Source of the DNA: Syntrophaceae bacterium UBA1411
GTDB lineage: Bacteria; Desulfobacterota; Syntrophia; Syntrophales; Smithellaceae
Length of the DNA: 14,260 nucleotides
Reading direction: 5' to 3'
Assembly: GCA_002304995.1 (NCBI GenBank)
Contig: DBPV01000015.1
Location: 1-14,260, forward strand
The first letter of the stretch is position 1. The number at the start of each line of letters is the position of its first letter. The notes under the pieces were generated by a model. That model was not told the DNA's origin. It did no database searches and saw only the letters and a program-made list of their open reading frames with translations. Shown here piece after piece: positions 5,613 through 12,868 of the stretch. Both the position numbers and the translations under genes were made by a program.

Positions 5613-7208
5613 TGATATCTCGTCGTCCCGCAAATCCGTCGTTCTTTCTTTCTCGCCTTTCATGACCAGGGCATTGCCCAGAAGTTCATGAACGCCTGTC
5701 ACCGCAACGCCCGGCACCCAGTAGTCCATGAGCGGCGGCAGCGTCGCCCGATCGATGGCGCAGATGCAGCCCAGACGGTTGACCCCGTGCTTTTGCACGA
5801 CGTCGCGTACGGCCATCGCCCGCGGCATGCCGCCGCGCATCCGCATCTCCATATTTTCGTCATTGCCCAGTCCCGCGCCCGCGCCGCAGCAGAAGGTCTT
5901 TTCCCGGATCGTGTCTTCGGCCATTTCGTAAAAATGGTTGCAGGTGTTTGCAATGATGTAGCGCGGCTCTTCGAAAAGCCCCATGGCCCGGGCCGGATTG
6001 CACGAATCGTGAAACGTGAGCCTGATGTGGTCGTTGCGGGACGGGTCGAGCTTCAGCCGGCCGTTTCGAATCAGGTCCGCCGTGAACTCGACGACGTGCA
6101 CCATTTTGGTTGAGCGCGCATTTTCAAAACGCGTGCCCGTGATCGGGGAGACCGGCTCTTCAAGGAAGTCCGCCGGGCCGTTCATCGTATCCATGTACTG
6201 GTGGATGACCCGCCACATGTGGCCGCATTCGCCGCCCAGAATCCATTTAACGCCCAGGCGCCTGGCTTCCGCGTAAATCTTGGCGTTGAGGCGCTTCATC
6301 ATCTCATGCGACGTAAACAGACCGAAGTTGCCTCCTTCCGAGGCATACGTGCTGAACGTGTAATTGAGGCCGATTTCATGGAAGAGCATCAGATAGCCCA
6401 TGCAGGTGTATGTGCCGGGATCGGCGAAGTAGTCGGCCGACGGTGTGACAAACAGGATATCGGCGCCTTTTTTGTTGATCGGCACCTCCACGCGGACGCC
6501 GGTACGGTCCTCGATGTCGTCGGCCAGAAACTCCAGCATGTCTTTCATGCCGCCCGGCAAAATGCCCAGATGGTTCCCGGTGCGGAAGCAGTTGGCCGCC
6601 GGTTCGAGCACCCAGTTGATGTTGCAGCCGACCAGGTTGAGCAGTTCGCGGCCGATCATGGTGATTTCCGCCTGGTCGATGCCGTAAGGGCAGAACACCG
6701 AACAGCGGCGGCACTCCGTGCACTGGTAGAAGTAGTAAAACCATTCCTTGAGGACATCTTCGGTCAGGTCCCGCGCGCCCGCGAGCGTGCCGAAGCAGCG
6801 CCCCGACGCCGTAAAGTAGCGGCGGTACACCGAGCGGATGAGCTCCGCGCGCAGGACCGGCATGTTTTTCGGATCGCCCGAACCGATATAGAAGTGGCAT
6901 TTGTCGGCGCAGGCGCCGCAGCGCACGCAGATGTCCATAAACAGGCGGAAGGAACGGTATTTTTCCAGGCGCTCCTTCATGCCGTCGAGAATGATTCTTT
7001 TCCAGTTTTCGGGCAGCTTCCAGTCGGCGTCGCCAGGCTGCCAGGCCCGGGGATTGGGCATCTCCAGGGCTGTCAGATTCTTAGGGGCGGCCGGGTAGCT
7101 CCACGTTCCCGGACGGAAATCGACCGGTGTTTTCATCCACCCGGTTTTCGGCGGCGCATAATCGATTTTGATCAGGTCATCCGGTTTGGGAATTTTCGCA
7201 AGTGACAT
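5598..7208 (-). CDS. dsrK: DsrK, canonical HdrD-like iron-sulfur subunit of DsrMKJOP
   Basis: 536 aa, cytoplasmic. Two ferredoxin-type groups lie at C94/C97/C100/C104 and C163/C166/C169/C173. The HdrB/HdrD-like half has GGECGHMW (326-332), a HDSCNPARAMG segment (400-410, C403), FCCGAGAG (439-446) and CICAIDRATLPPLMDYW (481-497), the pattern I associate with DsrK of sulfate reducers. It is thought to reduce the DsrC trisulfide at a special [4Fe-4S] site, with electrons from DsrM. The ATG lies 2 nt after the dsrM stop, with AAGGAG inside the end of dsrM. The last four codons and the stop (APSP*) are encoded by a palindromic repeat, so the C-terminal tail beyond the conserved region was probably altered by repeat insertion. 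Note CxC at 481-483 where the second DsrK-like protein here has CxxC. Confidence 0.95.
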   Translation of the reverse strand: MSLAKIPKPDDLIKIDYAPPKTGWMKTPVDFRPGTWSYPAAPKNLTALEMPNPRAWQPGDADWKLPENWKRIILDGMKERLEKYRSFRLFMDICVRCGACADKCHFYIGSGDPKNMPVLRAELIRSVYRRYFTASGRCFGTLAGARDLTEDVLKEWFYYFYQCTECRRCSVFCPYGIDQAEITMIGRELLNLVGCNINWVLEPAANCFRTGNHLGILPGGMKDMLEFLADDIEDRTGVRVEVPINKKGADILFVTPSADYFADPGTYTCMGYLMLFHEIGLNYTFSTYASEGGNFGLFTSHEMMKRLNAKIYAEARRLGVKWILGGECGHMWRVIHQYMDTMNGPADFLEEPVSPITGTRFENARSTKMVHVVEFTADLIRNGRLKLDPSRNDHIRLTFHDSCNPARAMGLFEEPRYIIANTCNHFYEMAEDTIREKTFCCGAGAGLGNDENMEMRMRGGMPRAMAVRDVVQKHGVNRLGCICAIDRATLPPLMDYWVPGVAVTGVHELLGNALVMKGEKERTTDLRDDEISAPSP

Positions 7209-7210
7209 GG

Positions 7211-8212
7211 CTACTCCTTCTCCACCGGCAGGCCGGCCGCTTTCATTTTATTCCGGAACTCGTCTTCGTATTCTTCGTAGGAGTGCACTTTCACGGGAGC
7301 GTTCCAGGCATTGAGATGTCTTCGCCGGCGGCTGTTGTTGATGAGATTGCGCGTGGGGCTTAAAAATATTCCGGCCATGTGGCTGAGCTTGCCGAACGGC
7401 AGCCAGGCGATGAGAACAAAAACAAGGCAAAGGTGCAGATAAAACAGGAAGCCCGCGTCCACGGGCGCAACCGGCGCAAATGTCACCCAGCCCATGGCCA
7501 GGGTTTTCACGGCATTGAGATCAACCGGAAAGAAATGGCGCATCAAAAGGCCTGTGGCTGCAACGGCTGCAATTAAAATGAGCGCGAAATAATCGGCAAA
7601 CAGCGAAATGTAGCGCACCTGCGGGAGCACCGCCCGCCGCAGGAAGAGAAACGCGAGTCCCGCAAGCAGCGTCATGTCGCTGATATATAGCGCGGGAACG
7701 CCGATTTCCAGAAAGCCGTCCAGCGCGGAAAGCCCCGTCACAAAAGGAACAACCGGCTCGGTGAAAAAGCGCAGGTGCCGGAGCGCCACGGCAAGCAGCG
7801 AGACGTGAAACATCAGCCCGAAAAACCAAAGTCCTTTGGCGCTGCCGAACACCTGCCGTCCGTCCACAATTTCCGTTTGCGCATTTCTGAAGAGCGAACG
7901 AAACAAAAAGACTTCGCCGGCCATCCGGCCGATCGCGCCCAGCGGCCCCGCGGGATTTTCCACCGGATTGTTTTGAATCCAGGGCAGGCTTTTTTCCTGG
8001 CCGCAGGTCGTGGGAATGCGGAAGGGAACGGGCGCTTTCGCCCAGCGGATGACGCGGTAGACCATCCCCAGCAGGAAAACCGCCAGGACAAGATACGGTG
8101 CGACCAGGGTCAGAACCAGGCCGGCGGTTTTGCTTGCCGCAGCGGCTGCCGCCGCCAGGGCGATGGCCGAAACGGCCAGAAGGGCGATTACAATGGTTTG
8201 GCGCGATTTCAT
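7211..8212 (-). CDS. dsrM: DsrM, NarI-like membrane cytochrome b of DsrMKJOP
   Basis: 333 aa with about six hydrophobic segments (roughly 5-27, 33-55, 128-150, 175-192, 203-222, 252-275). It belongs to the NarI-like diheme cytochrome b family, which takes electrons from the menaquinone pool. Histidines in or near helices that could ligate heme are H136, H146, H226, H260 and H278 (in GKLSHMAG). The ending NARI-type segment with PTRNLINNSRRRRHLN is cytoplasmic and basic. It partners DsrK, whose ATG follows 2 nt after the DsrM stop. The start is preceded by AAGGA, 15 nt after the upstream gene ends. Adjacency to canonical dsrKJOP makes this the DsrM of the five-subunit complex, rather than nitrate reductase gamma. 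Confidence 0.93.
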   Translation of the reverse strand: MKSRQTIVIALLAVSAIALAAAAAAASKTAGLVLTLVAPYLVLAVFLLGMVYRVIRWAKAPVPFRIPTTCGQEKSLPWIQNNPVENPAGPLGAIGRMAGEVFLFRSLFRNAQTEIVDGRQVFGSAKGLWFFGLMFHVSLLAVALRHLRFFTEPVVPFVTGLSALDGFLEIGVPALYISDMTLLAGLAFLFLRRAVLPQVRYISLFADYFALILIAAVAATGLLMRHFFPVDLNAVKTLAMGWVTFAPVAPVDAGFLFYLHLCLVFVLIAWLPFGKLSHMAGIFLSPTRNLINNSRRRRHLNAWNAPVKVHSYEEYEDEFRNKMKAAGLPVEKE

Positions 8213-8227
8213 TTCATATCCTTGTCT

Positions 8228-9838
8228 TCACGTCCATGACGGTTCGTCGCCGAACAGGATGATCGGTTTTTTCATGCCGTCAAGCGCATTCACGAGCAAC
8301 TCCACCAGGCCGCCGTAGTAGAGGCGGCTGCGCTTTTCGGCATCGTAGTAACCGAGAATGTCCCGGATGGCGCCCTTGCAGTTGGAGCAGGGAGCGCAGA
8401 CATACTTGGGCGTCTGAGGCGGTTCGCTTTCAAAAGCCTGAAGGATCTGCAGAAATTTTTTCCGCGAGCTTACCAGATTGCGCCAGTCGGTAAAGTTGTA
8501 TCCCGACATGATGGCAAAGCCGGATCCGCCGCCGCAGCAGTAGTTGTCCACGCCGTGCGGCGTCATTTCGCGAAAGCGCGGGGCGATTTTTCTCAGAATT
8601 CTTCTTTGCGGCTCCACGATGCCCATCGACCGGACCACATTGCAGGGATCATGCAGCGTGACGGGAAAATCATTCTTTCGCGGATCGAATTTCAGCTTGC
8701 CGCTTTTCACGATAGCTTCCAGCGTGACCAGCGCCGACTCCCGCGGAATGTTCAGGTCTCCGGTCAGCAGGCGGTCGGCAATGACCGTCAGCGCCTTGTG
8801 CGCATGGCCGCATTCGCCCAAAACGATTTTTTTGACCTTCAGACGGCGCGCGATATGCGCGTGCCTCGCAGCGACGCGCGACAGCTGCACGTCGTCGTAC
8901 CACAGGCCGTAGTTGACGGCGTCGTAGCCCACCGCTTCGGAAGACAGCGTCCAGGACAGCCCCGCCGCCTGGAAGAGGATCGCAAAGGCCCCGACGTTTT
9001 CCGGCCAGGCCAGCATTTCGCCCGCGTTGTGGAGAAGCAGTATGTCTGCCCCTTCCACATCCCAGGGAATGTCGACTTTGTAGCCGGTGATCTCCTCCAT
9101 TTCTTCCTGGATGAATTCGACGCTGTCTTTCGCCGCGAGGGGATTCATGCCCGTCGACGAGCCGGCCCGCAGGTGCAGAACAGTTCCCTTTTCGTGAAGC
9201 TCTTTGGGCGCGATGCCCATCTCCTGGGAAAAGAGTTTGCGCAGCTCGTGCGTGATAAGACCGTTGTCCACGCCGATGGGACAGACGGAAGCGCAGCGCC
9301 GGCACAGAGAGCAGCGGTAGGCAAGCTCCGCGAGGCGCGCGATGGCCGTCCAGTTCAAATCGATGTCGCCGGTCCATTTTGCCGTCAATTTTCCGCCCGG
9401 CGTGAGATATTTTTTGTAGATCCGTCTGAGCACTTCCGAGCGGAAAATCGGCCGGTAAATTTCCTTCCGCCCGCTCATTTCAAAAACGGGGCAGGCCTCC
9501 GAACAGGTTTGGCACCGGGCGCAATGCTCCATGGACAAAAGCAGGGGCTGCAGGAAGGTCCAGTTGTTTTTTTTCTCAAAAAGTTTTGTGAGGCCGGAAA
9601 GGAACCGGCGAACCAGTTCTTCCTCTTCCTCCGGTGTGGCGGGTTTGGGAATGCCGATGGCCAGTGTATCATCGAGCGACGTTTCGAGGGCTTTGACCTT
9701 GTCCGCCGGCAGGGGCTTCAAAACAGTCGCGTTGAAATCCTCGTAAGGCGGCGGCAGCGGCGCGAGATCGCCCGGCTCAATGCGGCACAGGCCGGCGGAG
9801 GCTCTGGAGATATCGGCGGGCTTGATGAGGTCTTTCAT
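8228..9838 (-). CDS. Second DsrK-like iron-sulfur protein (HdrD/CCG type)
   Basis: Also 536 aa but clearly diverged from the neighbouring DsrK. Two ferredoxin groups are C106/C109/C112/C116 (CARCQTCSEACP) and C176/C179/C182/C186 (CSLCRRCASVCP). The CCG half has GECGHAHKAL (341-350, C343), LHDPCNVVRSMG (395-406), NYCCGGGSGF (432-441) and CAPCSNCKG (481-489), i.e. the classical CCG-plus-CxxC arrangement of heterodisulfide-reductase subunits. It overlaps the membrane partner by 4 nt (ATGA), so the two form a DsrMK-like module. The role is probably electron transfer between the membrane and a thiol/disulfide partner, possibly DsrC, encoded just upstream. Whether it works with DsrMKJOP or as a separate two-subunit complex cannot be decided from sequence. 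Other DsrK/HdrD/TmcB-type oxidoreductase functions remain possible. Confidence 0.85.
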   Translation of the reverse strand: MKDLIKPADISRASAGLCRIEPGDLAPLPPPYEDFNATVLKPLPADKVKALETSLDDTLAIGIPKPATPEEEEELVRRFLSGLTKLFEKKNNWTFLQPLLLSMEHCARCQTCSEACPVFEMSGRKEIYRPIFRSEVLRRIYKKYLTPGGKLTAKWTGDIDLNWTAIARLAELAYRCSLCRRCASVCPIGVDNGLITHELRKLFSQEMGIAPKELHEKGTVLHLRAGSSTGMNPLAAKDSVEFIQEEMEEITGYKVDIPWDVEGADILLLHNAGEMLAWPENVGAFAILFQAAGLSWTLSSEAVGYDAVNYGLWYDDVQLSRVAARHAHIARRLKVKKIVLGECGHAHKALTVIADRLLTGDLNIPRESALVTLEAIVKSGKLKFDPRKNDFPVTLHDPCNVVRSMGIVEPQRRILRKIAPRFREMTPHGVDNYCCGGGSGFAIMSGYNFTDWRNLVSSRKKFLQILQAFESEPPQTPKYVCAPCSNCKGAIRDILGYYDAEKRSRLYYGGLVELLVNALDGMKKPIILFGDEPSWT

Positions 9839-10773
9839 TTCATCTCCTTGGGCGCCGACGACGCGATGTCCTGCCAGGTTTTCTTCCCGTCCGCCTCAAT
9901 GTGCGCGGCTTTCCAGGTCGGCCGGTACTGCAAATTTTGTTTCACGGCCGATTCAAGCGGCGAACCGGGGGTGAGAGGCGAATCGTCCCATTTGACCTTG
10001 TGATACAGGAAAAATTTCATAAACATGTGCGACATGTGGGTAAGCGGAATATAGGCCGCAACGAGCGAGCCCAGCACAACCGTCAGGGCCCCGGGGACGC
10101 TTTGCCCCGGGGCGTAGGCGGGAGTCGCTGCGCCGGCGGTCAAAAGGCCGAGGATATACAACCTGGCCGCCGCAAAGAAGGGATCGGCCGCAAGCGCAGT
10201 CAGAAGGGCACAGACGAAAAACAGTAAAATGAAGACAAGATTGAAATAATCGGCGGCCGTCGCGTAGGCCCGGAGATCCCGGTCGGCCAGGCGCCGATAC
10301 AGCATCCCCAGGGACCCGGCGGCGCCGGCAATAACGCCGATCCAGCCGGCGGCGATCGTAAATCCCTTAATAATCGACAAAACGGCGCCGTCTTCGGCAA
10401 ATCCCAGCAGCAACAGGATGGCGGACAGCAAAAGCAGCGCAAAGACGACCAGCATCAGATAAAGTCCCAGATGAAAGGGAAAAGAGAACCACCACAGGCT
10501 TCGGTTTTCCTTCCACAGGCCGCGCATAAGCCCGATTTCCGGCGCCATGTAAAGAATCTCGTTGACCGTCGAGCGCCTGCGCTTGTCTTTCCACCAGTTC
10601 ATTCCTTCCATGTACGACCCGCCGTAGGCCGCCTTGGCGGCCGGTTCGTGCTGCACCGGATAGATTTCCCAGCGCACATGCGCAGGAAGCGTCAGCTGCC
10701 GGTATATGCGCCACAAAACAGCCGCCGCAAAAACGGCCAGGCACAAATATGTGAAAATGTAGTATCCCATCAT
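9835..10773 (-). CDS. Second DsrM-like membrane cytochrome b (NarI family)
   Basis: 312 aa with five membrane helices (about 4-22, 96-124, 134-158, 176-196, 228-257), the NarI layout. Candidate heme ligands are H101 in helix 2 and H246/H249 in helix 5 (PLTHMSHMFMKF). The tail (KWDDSPLTPGSP to the C terminus) is soluble and contains ADGKKTW. It forms a pair with the overlapping DsrK-like gene. It differs in length, topology and tail from the canonical DsrM downstream, so it is not a recent tandem duplicate. The start at 10773 is preceded by AGGA 8 nt upstream, directly against a strong hairpin. Likely role: electron exchange with menaquinone for the DsrK-like subunit. TmcC-like function is an alternative. 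Confidence 0.83.
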   Translation of the reverse strand: MMGYYIFTYLCLAVFAAAVLWRIYRQLTLPAHVRWEIYPVQHEPAAKAAYGGSYMEGMNWWKDKRRRSTVNEILYMAPEIGLMRGLWKENRSLWWFSFPFHLGLYLMLVVFALLLLSAILLLLGFAEDGAVLSIIKGFTIAAGWIGVIAGAAGSLGMLYRRLADRDLRAYATAADYFNLVFILLFFVCALLTALAADPFFAAARLYILGLLTAGAATPAYAPGQSVPGALTVVLGSLVAAYIPLTHMSHMFMKFFLYHKVKWDDSPLTPGSPLESAVKQNLQYRPTWKAAHIEADGKKTWQDIASSAPKEMK

Positions 10774-10786
10774 TCAATGATTCCTG

Positions 10787-10810
10787 CGGTCGCCGGATGG
10801 CCGGCGACCG
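10787..10810 (-). promoter_or_regulatory. Perfect 10-bp hairpin abutting the Shine-Dalgarno of the second dsrM-like gene
   Basis: Arms 10787-10796 and 10801-10810 (CGGTCGCCGG / CCGGCGACCG) pair perfectly across a 4-nt loop. On the transcript the stem ends right beside the AGGA ribosome site of the dsrM-like gene. It could block exonucleases, protect the 5' end of a processed dsrMK mRNA, or tune translation. It has no T tract after it on the minus strand, so it is not a standard terminator. Confidence 0.5.
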
Positions 10811-10833
10811 GCAAAAAATTCTTTTTTCTGAAA

Positions 10834-10852
10834 CCGGCGGATCAAGCGCCGG
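10834..10852 (-). promoter_or_regulatory. Hairpin downstream of dsrC; weak terminator or 3'-end stabiliser
   Basis: CCGGCG (10834-10839) and CGCCGG (10847-10852) pair across 7 nt, about 25 nt after the dsrC stop. On the minus strand it is followed by TTT and then an AAAAAAGAATTTTTT inverted repeat. It could mark the 3' end of a shorter dsrC transcript or partly terminate transcription. Confidence 0.4.
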
Positions 10853-10875
10853 CAAAACCGATCAGCAACGCGACG

Positions 10876-11196
10876 TTACACGCAGCCCGTCGGTTTGGAC
10901 AGACCGGCCAGTTTGCACGCTCCCTTCGCCGGTCCGGTCGGGAAGAGCTCGTAGAGCTTCTTCATGTCAATTTTCAGATCTTTGCAGATCTTCCGGATCA
11001 TCGGGGCGATGCCGAACTGCTGATAGTAATTACGCAGGTAGTTGATGACTTTCCAGTGCTCCTCCGTCAGCTTGCCCTCGATGTCTTCGGCGTGTGCGTA
11101 GGCTTCGGCAAATTCCTCGCTCCATTTGTCGAGATCCTGCAGAAACCCGTCTTCGTCCACTTCATAGAATTTGCCTGCTAATTCGATCTGCGGCAT
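10876..11196 (-). CDS. dsrC: DsrC, sulfur-carrier protein
   Basis: 106 aa, the usual DsrC size. The C-terminal arm has the two redox cysteines spaced CX10C (C94 and the penultimate C105, in the sequence GACKLAGLSKPTGCV), so this is a true DsrC rather than a single-cysteine TusE or RspA type. Family segments include LTEEHWKVINYLRNYY (43-58) and GIAPMIRKICKDL (62-74). DsrC binds DsrAB, receives sulfite-derived sulfur as a trisulfide between its cysteines, and is reduced by the DsrMKJOP complex, releasing sulfide. Its start lies 2 nt after dsrN, with GAGGAGG 8 nt upstream inside the end of dsrN. It is followed by a 102-nt spacer with two hairpins, which may allow a separate, more abundant dsrC message. 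Confidence 0.97.
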   Translation of the reverse strand: MPQIELAGKFYEVDEDGFLQDLDKWSEEFAEAYAHAEDIEGKLTEEHWKVINYLRNYYQQFGIAPMIRKICKDLKIDMKKLYELFPTGPAKGACKLAGLSKPTGCV

Positions 11197-11198
11197 GG

Positions 11199-12629
11199 TT
11201 AAAACCTCCTCATGGTATTGATATGCTGTTTACTTTTTTGTTTTTCATTTCGATGCAGCCTGGCTTTGGCAATCATTGCGTCCGCCCATTCGGGCGCGCC
11301 CAGCGCATGCACGTGCGTAAAGCCGGCCAGAATATTTTTCCGGCACAACCCTTCCCTTTCCCCGTCGAGCCCCGTCCCCTTCAAAACGCGAAAAGCGGTG
11401 TGCGTATCTTCGTCCCGGAGCGACAGAATCCGGCAGTAGCGGAATTCGTGCCCCCGGAGCGTCGTGCCGACGGAAAAGAAAGGATTTTCCGCGTCGGCGG
11501 TAAGCGTGGTATATCCGTGCCCCTGCGGCCTTTTCTCCATGCCGAACGCCGCCGGCAGAGCTCCTACCATCGGATAGCGCGTCTCGCCGATCGTCAGTGA
11601 TTCTCCCAGGTAGAGAAATCCGCCGCATTCAGCGTAAATCGGCAGGCCCGCGTCGGCCGCCGCGCGCAGCGAAAGGCGGAAAGATTCATTGGCGGCCAGC
11701 CGGCCGGCCTGGGTTTCGGGAAAGCCGCCGCCGATGTAGAGGGCGTCCACGGGCGGCAAAACCGCATCGTCAAGCGCGCTTACCCGGATCACCCGCGCGC
11801 CCCGGTCGGCAAGCGCCTCGATATTTTCCTCGTAGTAAAACTGAAACGCCGCATCCGAGATCACACCGATGGTCACGGACCGGCCGCTTTTTCCGCCGCA
11901 GGCCGCTTTGGGAAAGGCGTCGACTTTCCAGGGCGGAGCGCTTCGCGCAATGGCCACAAGGGACCCCATGTCCAGATAATCGCGGGCGATGGCGCCGGCC
12001 GTGTCGAGCGCCTCCTGGACACGGGCATGCTCCGCGGGAGGAATCAGGCCCAGGTGCCGCTGGACAAAGGGCAGATCCGGCAGACGCGGCACGATCCCGT
12101 AGACCGGAAGCCCGGTGGATTCTTCAACGGCCCTCCGGATCACGGACGCATGGCGGTTTCCGTTTACCCGGCTCAAAATCACGCCGCGGATATCAACCGC
12201 AGGATCGAGATGCAGACAACCCAGCACCATCGCCGCTGCCGTCCGGGTAATTTTGTCGCAGTCCACAATCAAAATCACCGGCGCGCGCAGCAGCTTGGCC
12301 AGTTCGGCGGTGCTGAATTCGCCGGCGGCGTTGACGCCGTCAAACAAACCGCGGTTTCCTTCGATGAGGGAAAAGGTTCCTTCCGCGGCATGACGCGAAA
12401 AAGACCGGACCACCTGCCTGGCTCCCATGAGATACGTGTCCAGATTATAGCAGGGACCGGATGCCGCCCGGCCAAGCCAGGCGGCATCTATATAATCCGG
12501 TCCCTTTTTGAAAGGGGTGACGATCAGGCCCTCTTTGCGCAAGGCGACCGTCACAGCCAAAGAAAGGGTGGTTTTTCCCGCGCCGCCCCGCAGGGCGGCT
12601 ATTACGATGCGCGGGCTTGGCCGGTTCAT
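11199..12629 (-). CDS. dsrN: DsrN, siroheme amidase (CobB/CbiA-type cobyrinate a,c-diamide synthase family)
   Basis: 476 aa from the second of two adjacent ATGs, which sits 7 nt after GAGG; the first ATG (12632) has only 4 nt. The N-terminal domain is a dethiobiotin-synthetase-like ATP-binding domain with P-loop LRGGAGKTT (about 13-21) and KKGPDYIDAAWL. The C-terminal domain is a class-I glutamine amidotransferase with AECGGFLYLGES (catalytic C335) and histidines in RGHEFRY (H394) and FTHVHA (H439). In general metabolism this family amidates cobyrinate; inside dsr operons it is called DsrN and is thought to amidate siroheme for DsrAB. The gene sits between dsrD and dsrC with 2-12 nt gaps, which favours the DsrN role over cobalamin synthesis. 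Confidence 0.9.
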   Translation of the reverse strand: MNRPSPRIVIAALRGGAGKTTLSLAVTVALRKEGLIVTPFKKGPDYIDAAWLGRAASGPCYNLDTYLMGARQVVRSFSRHAAEGTFSLIEGNRGLFDGVNAAGEFSTAELAKLLRAPVILIVDCDKITRTAAAMVLGCLHLDPAVDIRGVILSRVNGNRHASVIRRAVEESTGLPVYGIVPRLPDLPFVQRHLGLIPPAEHARVQEALDTAGAIARDYLDMGSLVAIARSAPPWKVDAFPKAACGGKSGRSVTIGVISDAAFQFYYEENIEALADRGARVIRVSALDDAVLPPVDALYIGGGFPETQAGRLAANESFRLSLRAAADAGLPIYAECGGFLYLGESLTIGETRYPMVGALPAAFGMEKRPQGHGYTTLTADAENPFFSVGTTLRGHEFRYCRILSLRDEDTHTAFRVLKGTGLDGEREGLCRKNILAGFTHVHALGAPEWADAMIAKARLHRNEKQKSKQHINTMRRF

Positions 12630-12641
12630 CATCCGTCCTCG

Positions 12642-12866
12642 TCATTCCTTCGGAAAAAATTCAGTCAGGATGAGGTACGTCGAGCTGCCGCTCGACCAGT
12701 ACTTCAACACTTCCTCGTCGAGGAGTTCCTTCACGGCGTTTTGAATGGCGTGGCGGTCCTCGCCGGGCAGCCATTTGGTGACGTCCCGAATGTAAAACAT
12801 TTTTTTGTCGCCTTTGGACTTTTCACGAAACAGCTCCGTAATTTTGGCCTTCAGATCCTCGCTCAT
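12642..12866 (-). CDS. dsrD: DsrD, small winged-helix activator of DsrAB
   Basis: 74 aa beginning MSEDLKAKITELF. DsrD is a small winged-helix protein found in sulfite-reducing organisms and reported to stimulate DsrAB activity; it is absent from sulfur oxidisers, so it supports a reductive pathway. The conserved C-terminal segment LKYWSSGSSTYLIL (about 54-67) matches the family. A longer reading from 12878 is open, but its extra codons consist of the ribosome site itself: GGAGG lies 5 nt before the ATG at 12866. The gene starts 2 nt after dsrB and ends 9-12 nt before dsrN, in the standard dsrA-dsrB-dsrD order. Confidence 0.95.
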   Translation of the reverse strand: MSEDLKAKITELFREKSKGDKKMFYIRDVTKWLPGEDRHAIQNAVKELLDEEVLKYWSSGSSTYLILTEFFPKE

Positions 12867-12868
12867 AC

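Noticed and set aside
4370..5665. 431-codon plus-strand frame crossing dsrO, dsrJ and the repeat
   Set aside because: It spans several minus-strand genes with intact motifs and has low-complexity basic translation; it is a shadow frame.
8555..10003. 482-codon plus-strand frame opposite the second dsrK-like gene
   Set aside because: The minus-strand protein has complete cluster-binding motifs; the plus frame has none and is an antisense artefact.
7211..10773. Nitrate reductase gamma subunits (NarI)
   Set aside because: The fold family is shared, but there are no narGHJ genes, and both membrane proteins are paired with HdrD/DsrK-like proteins in a dsr array.
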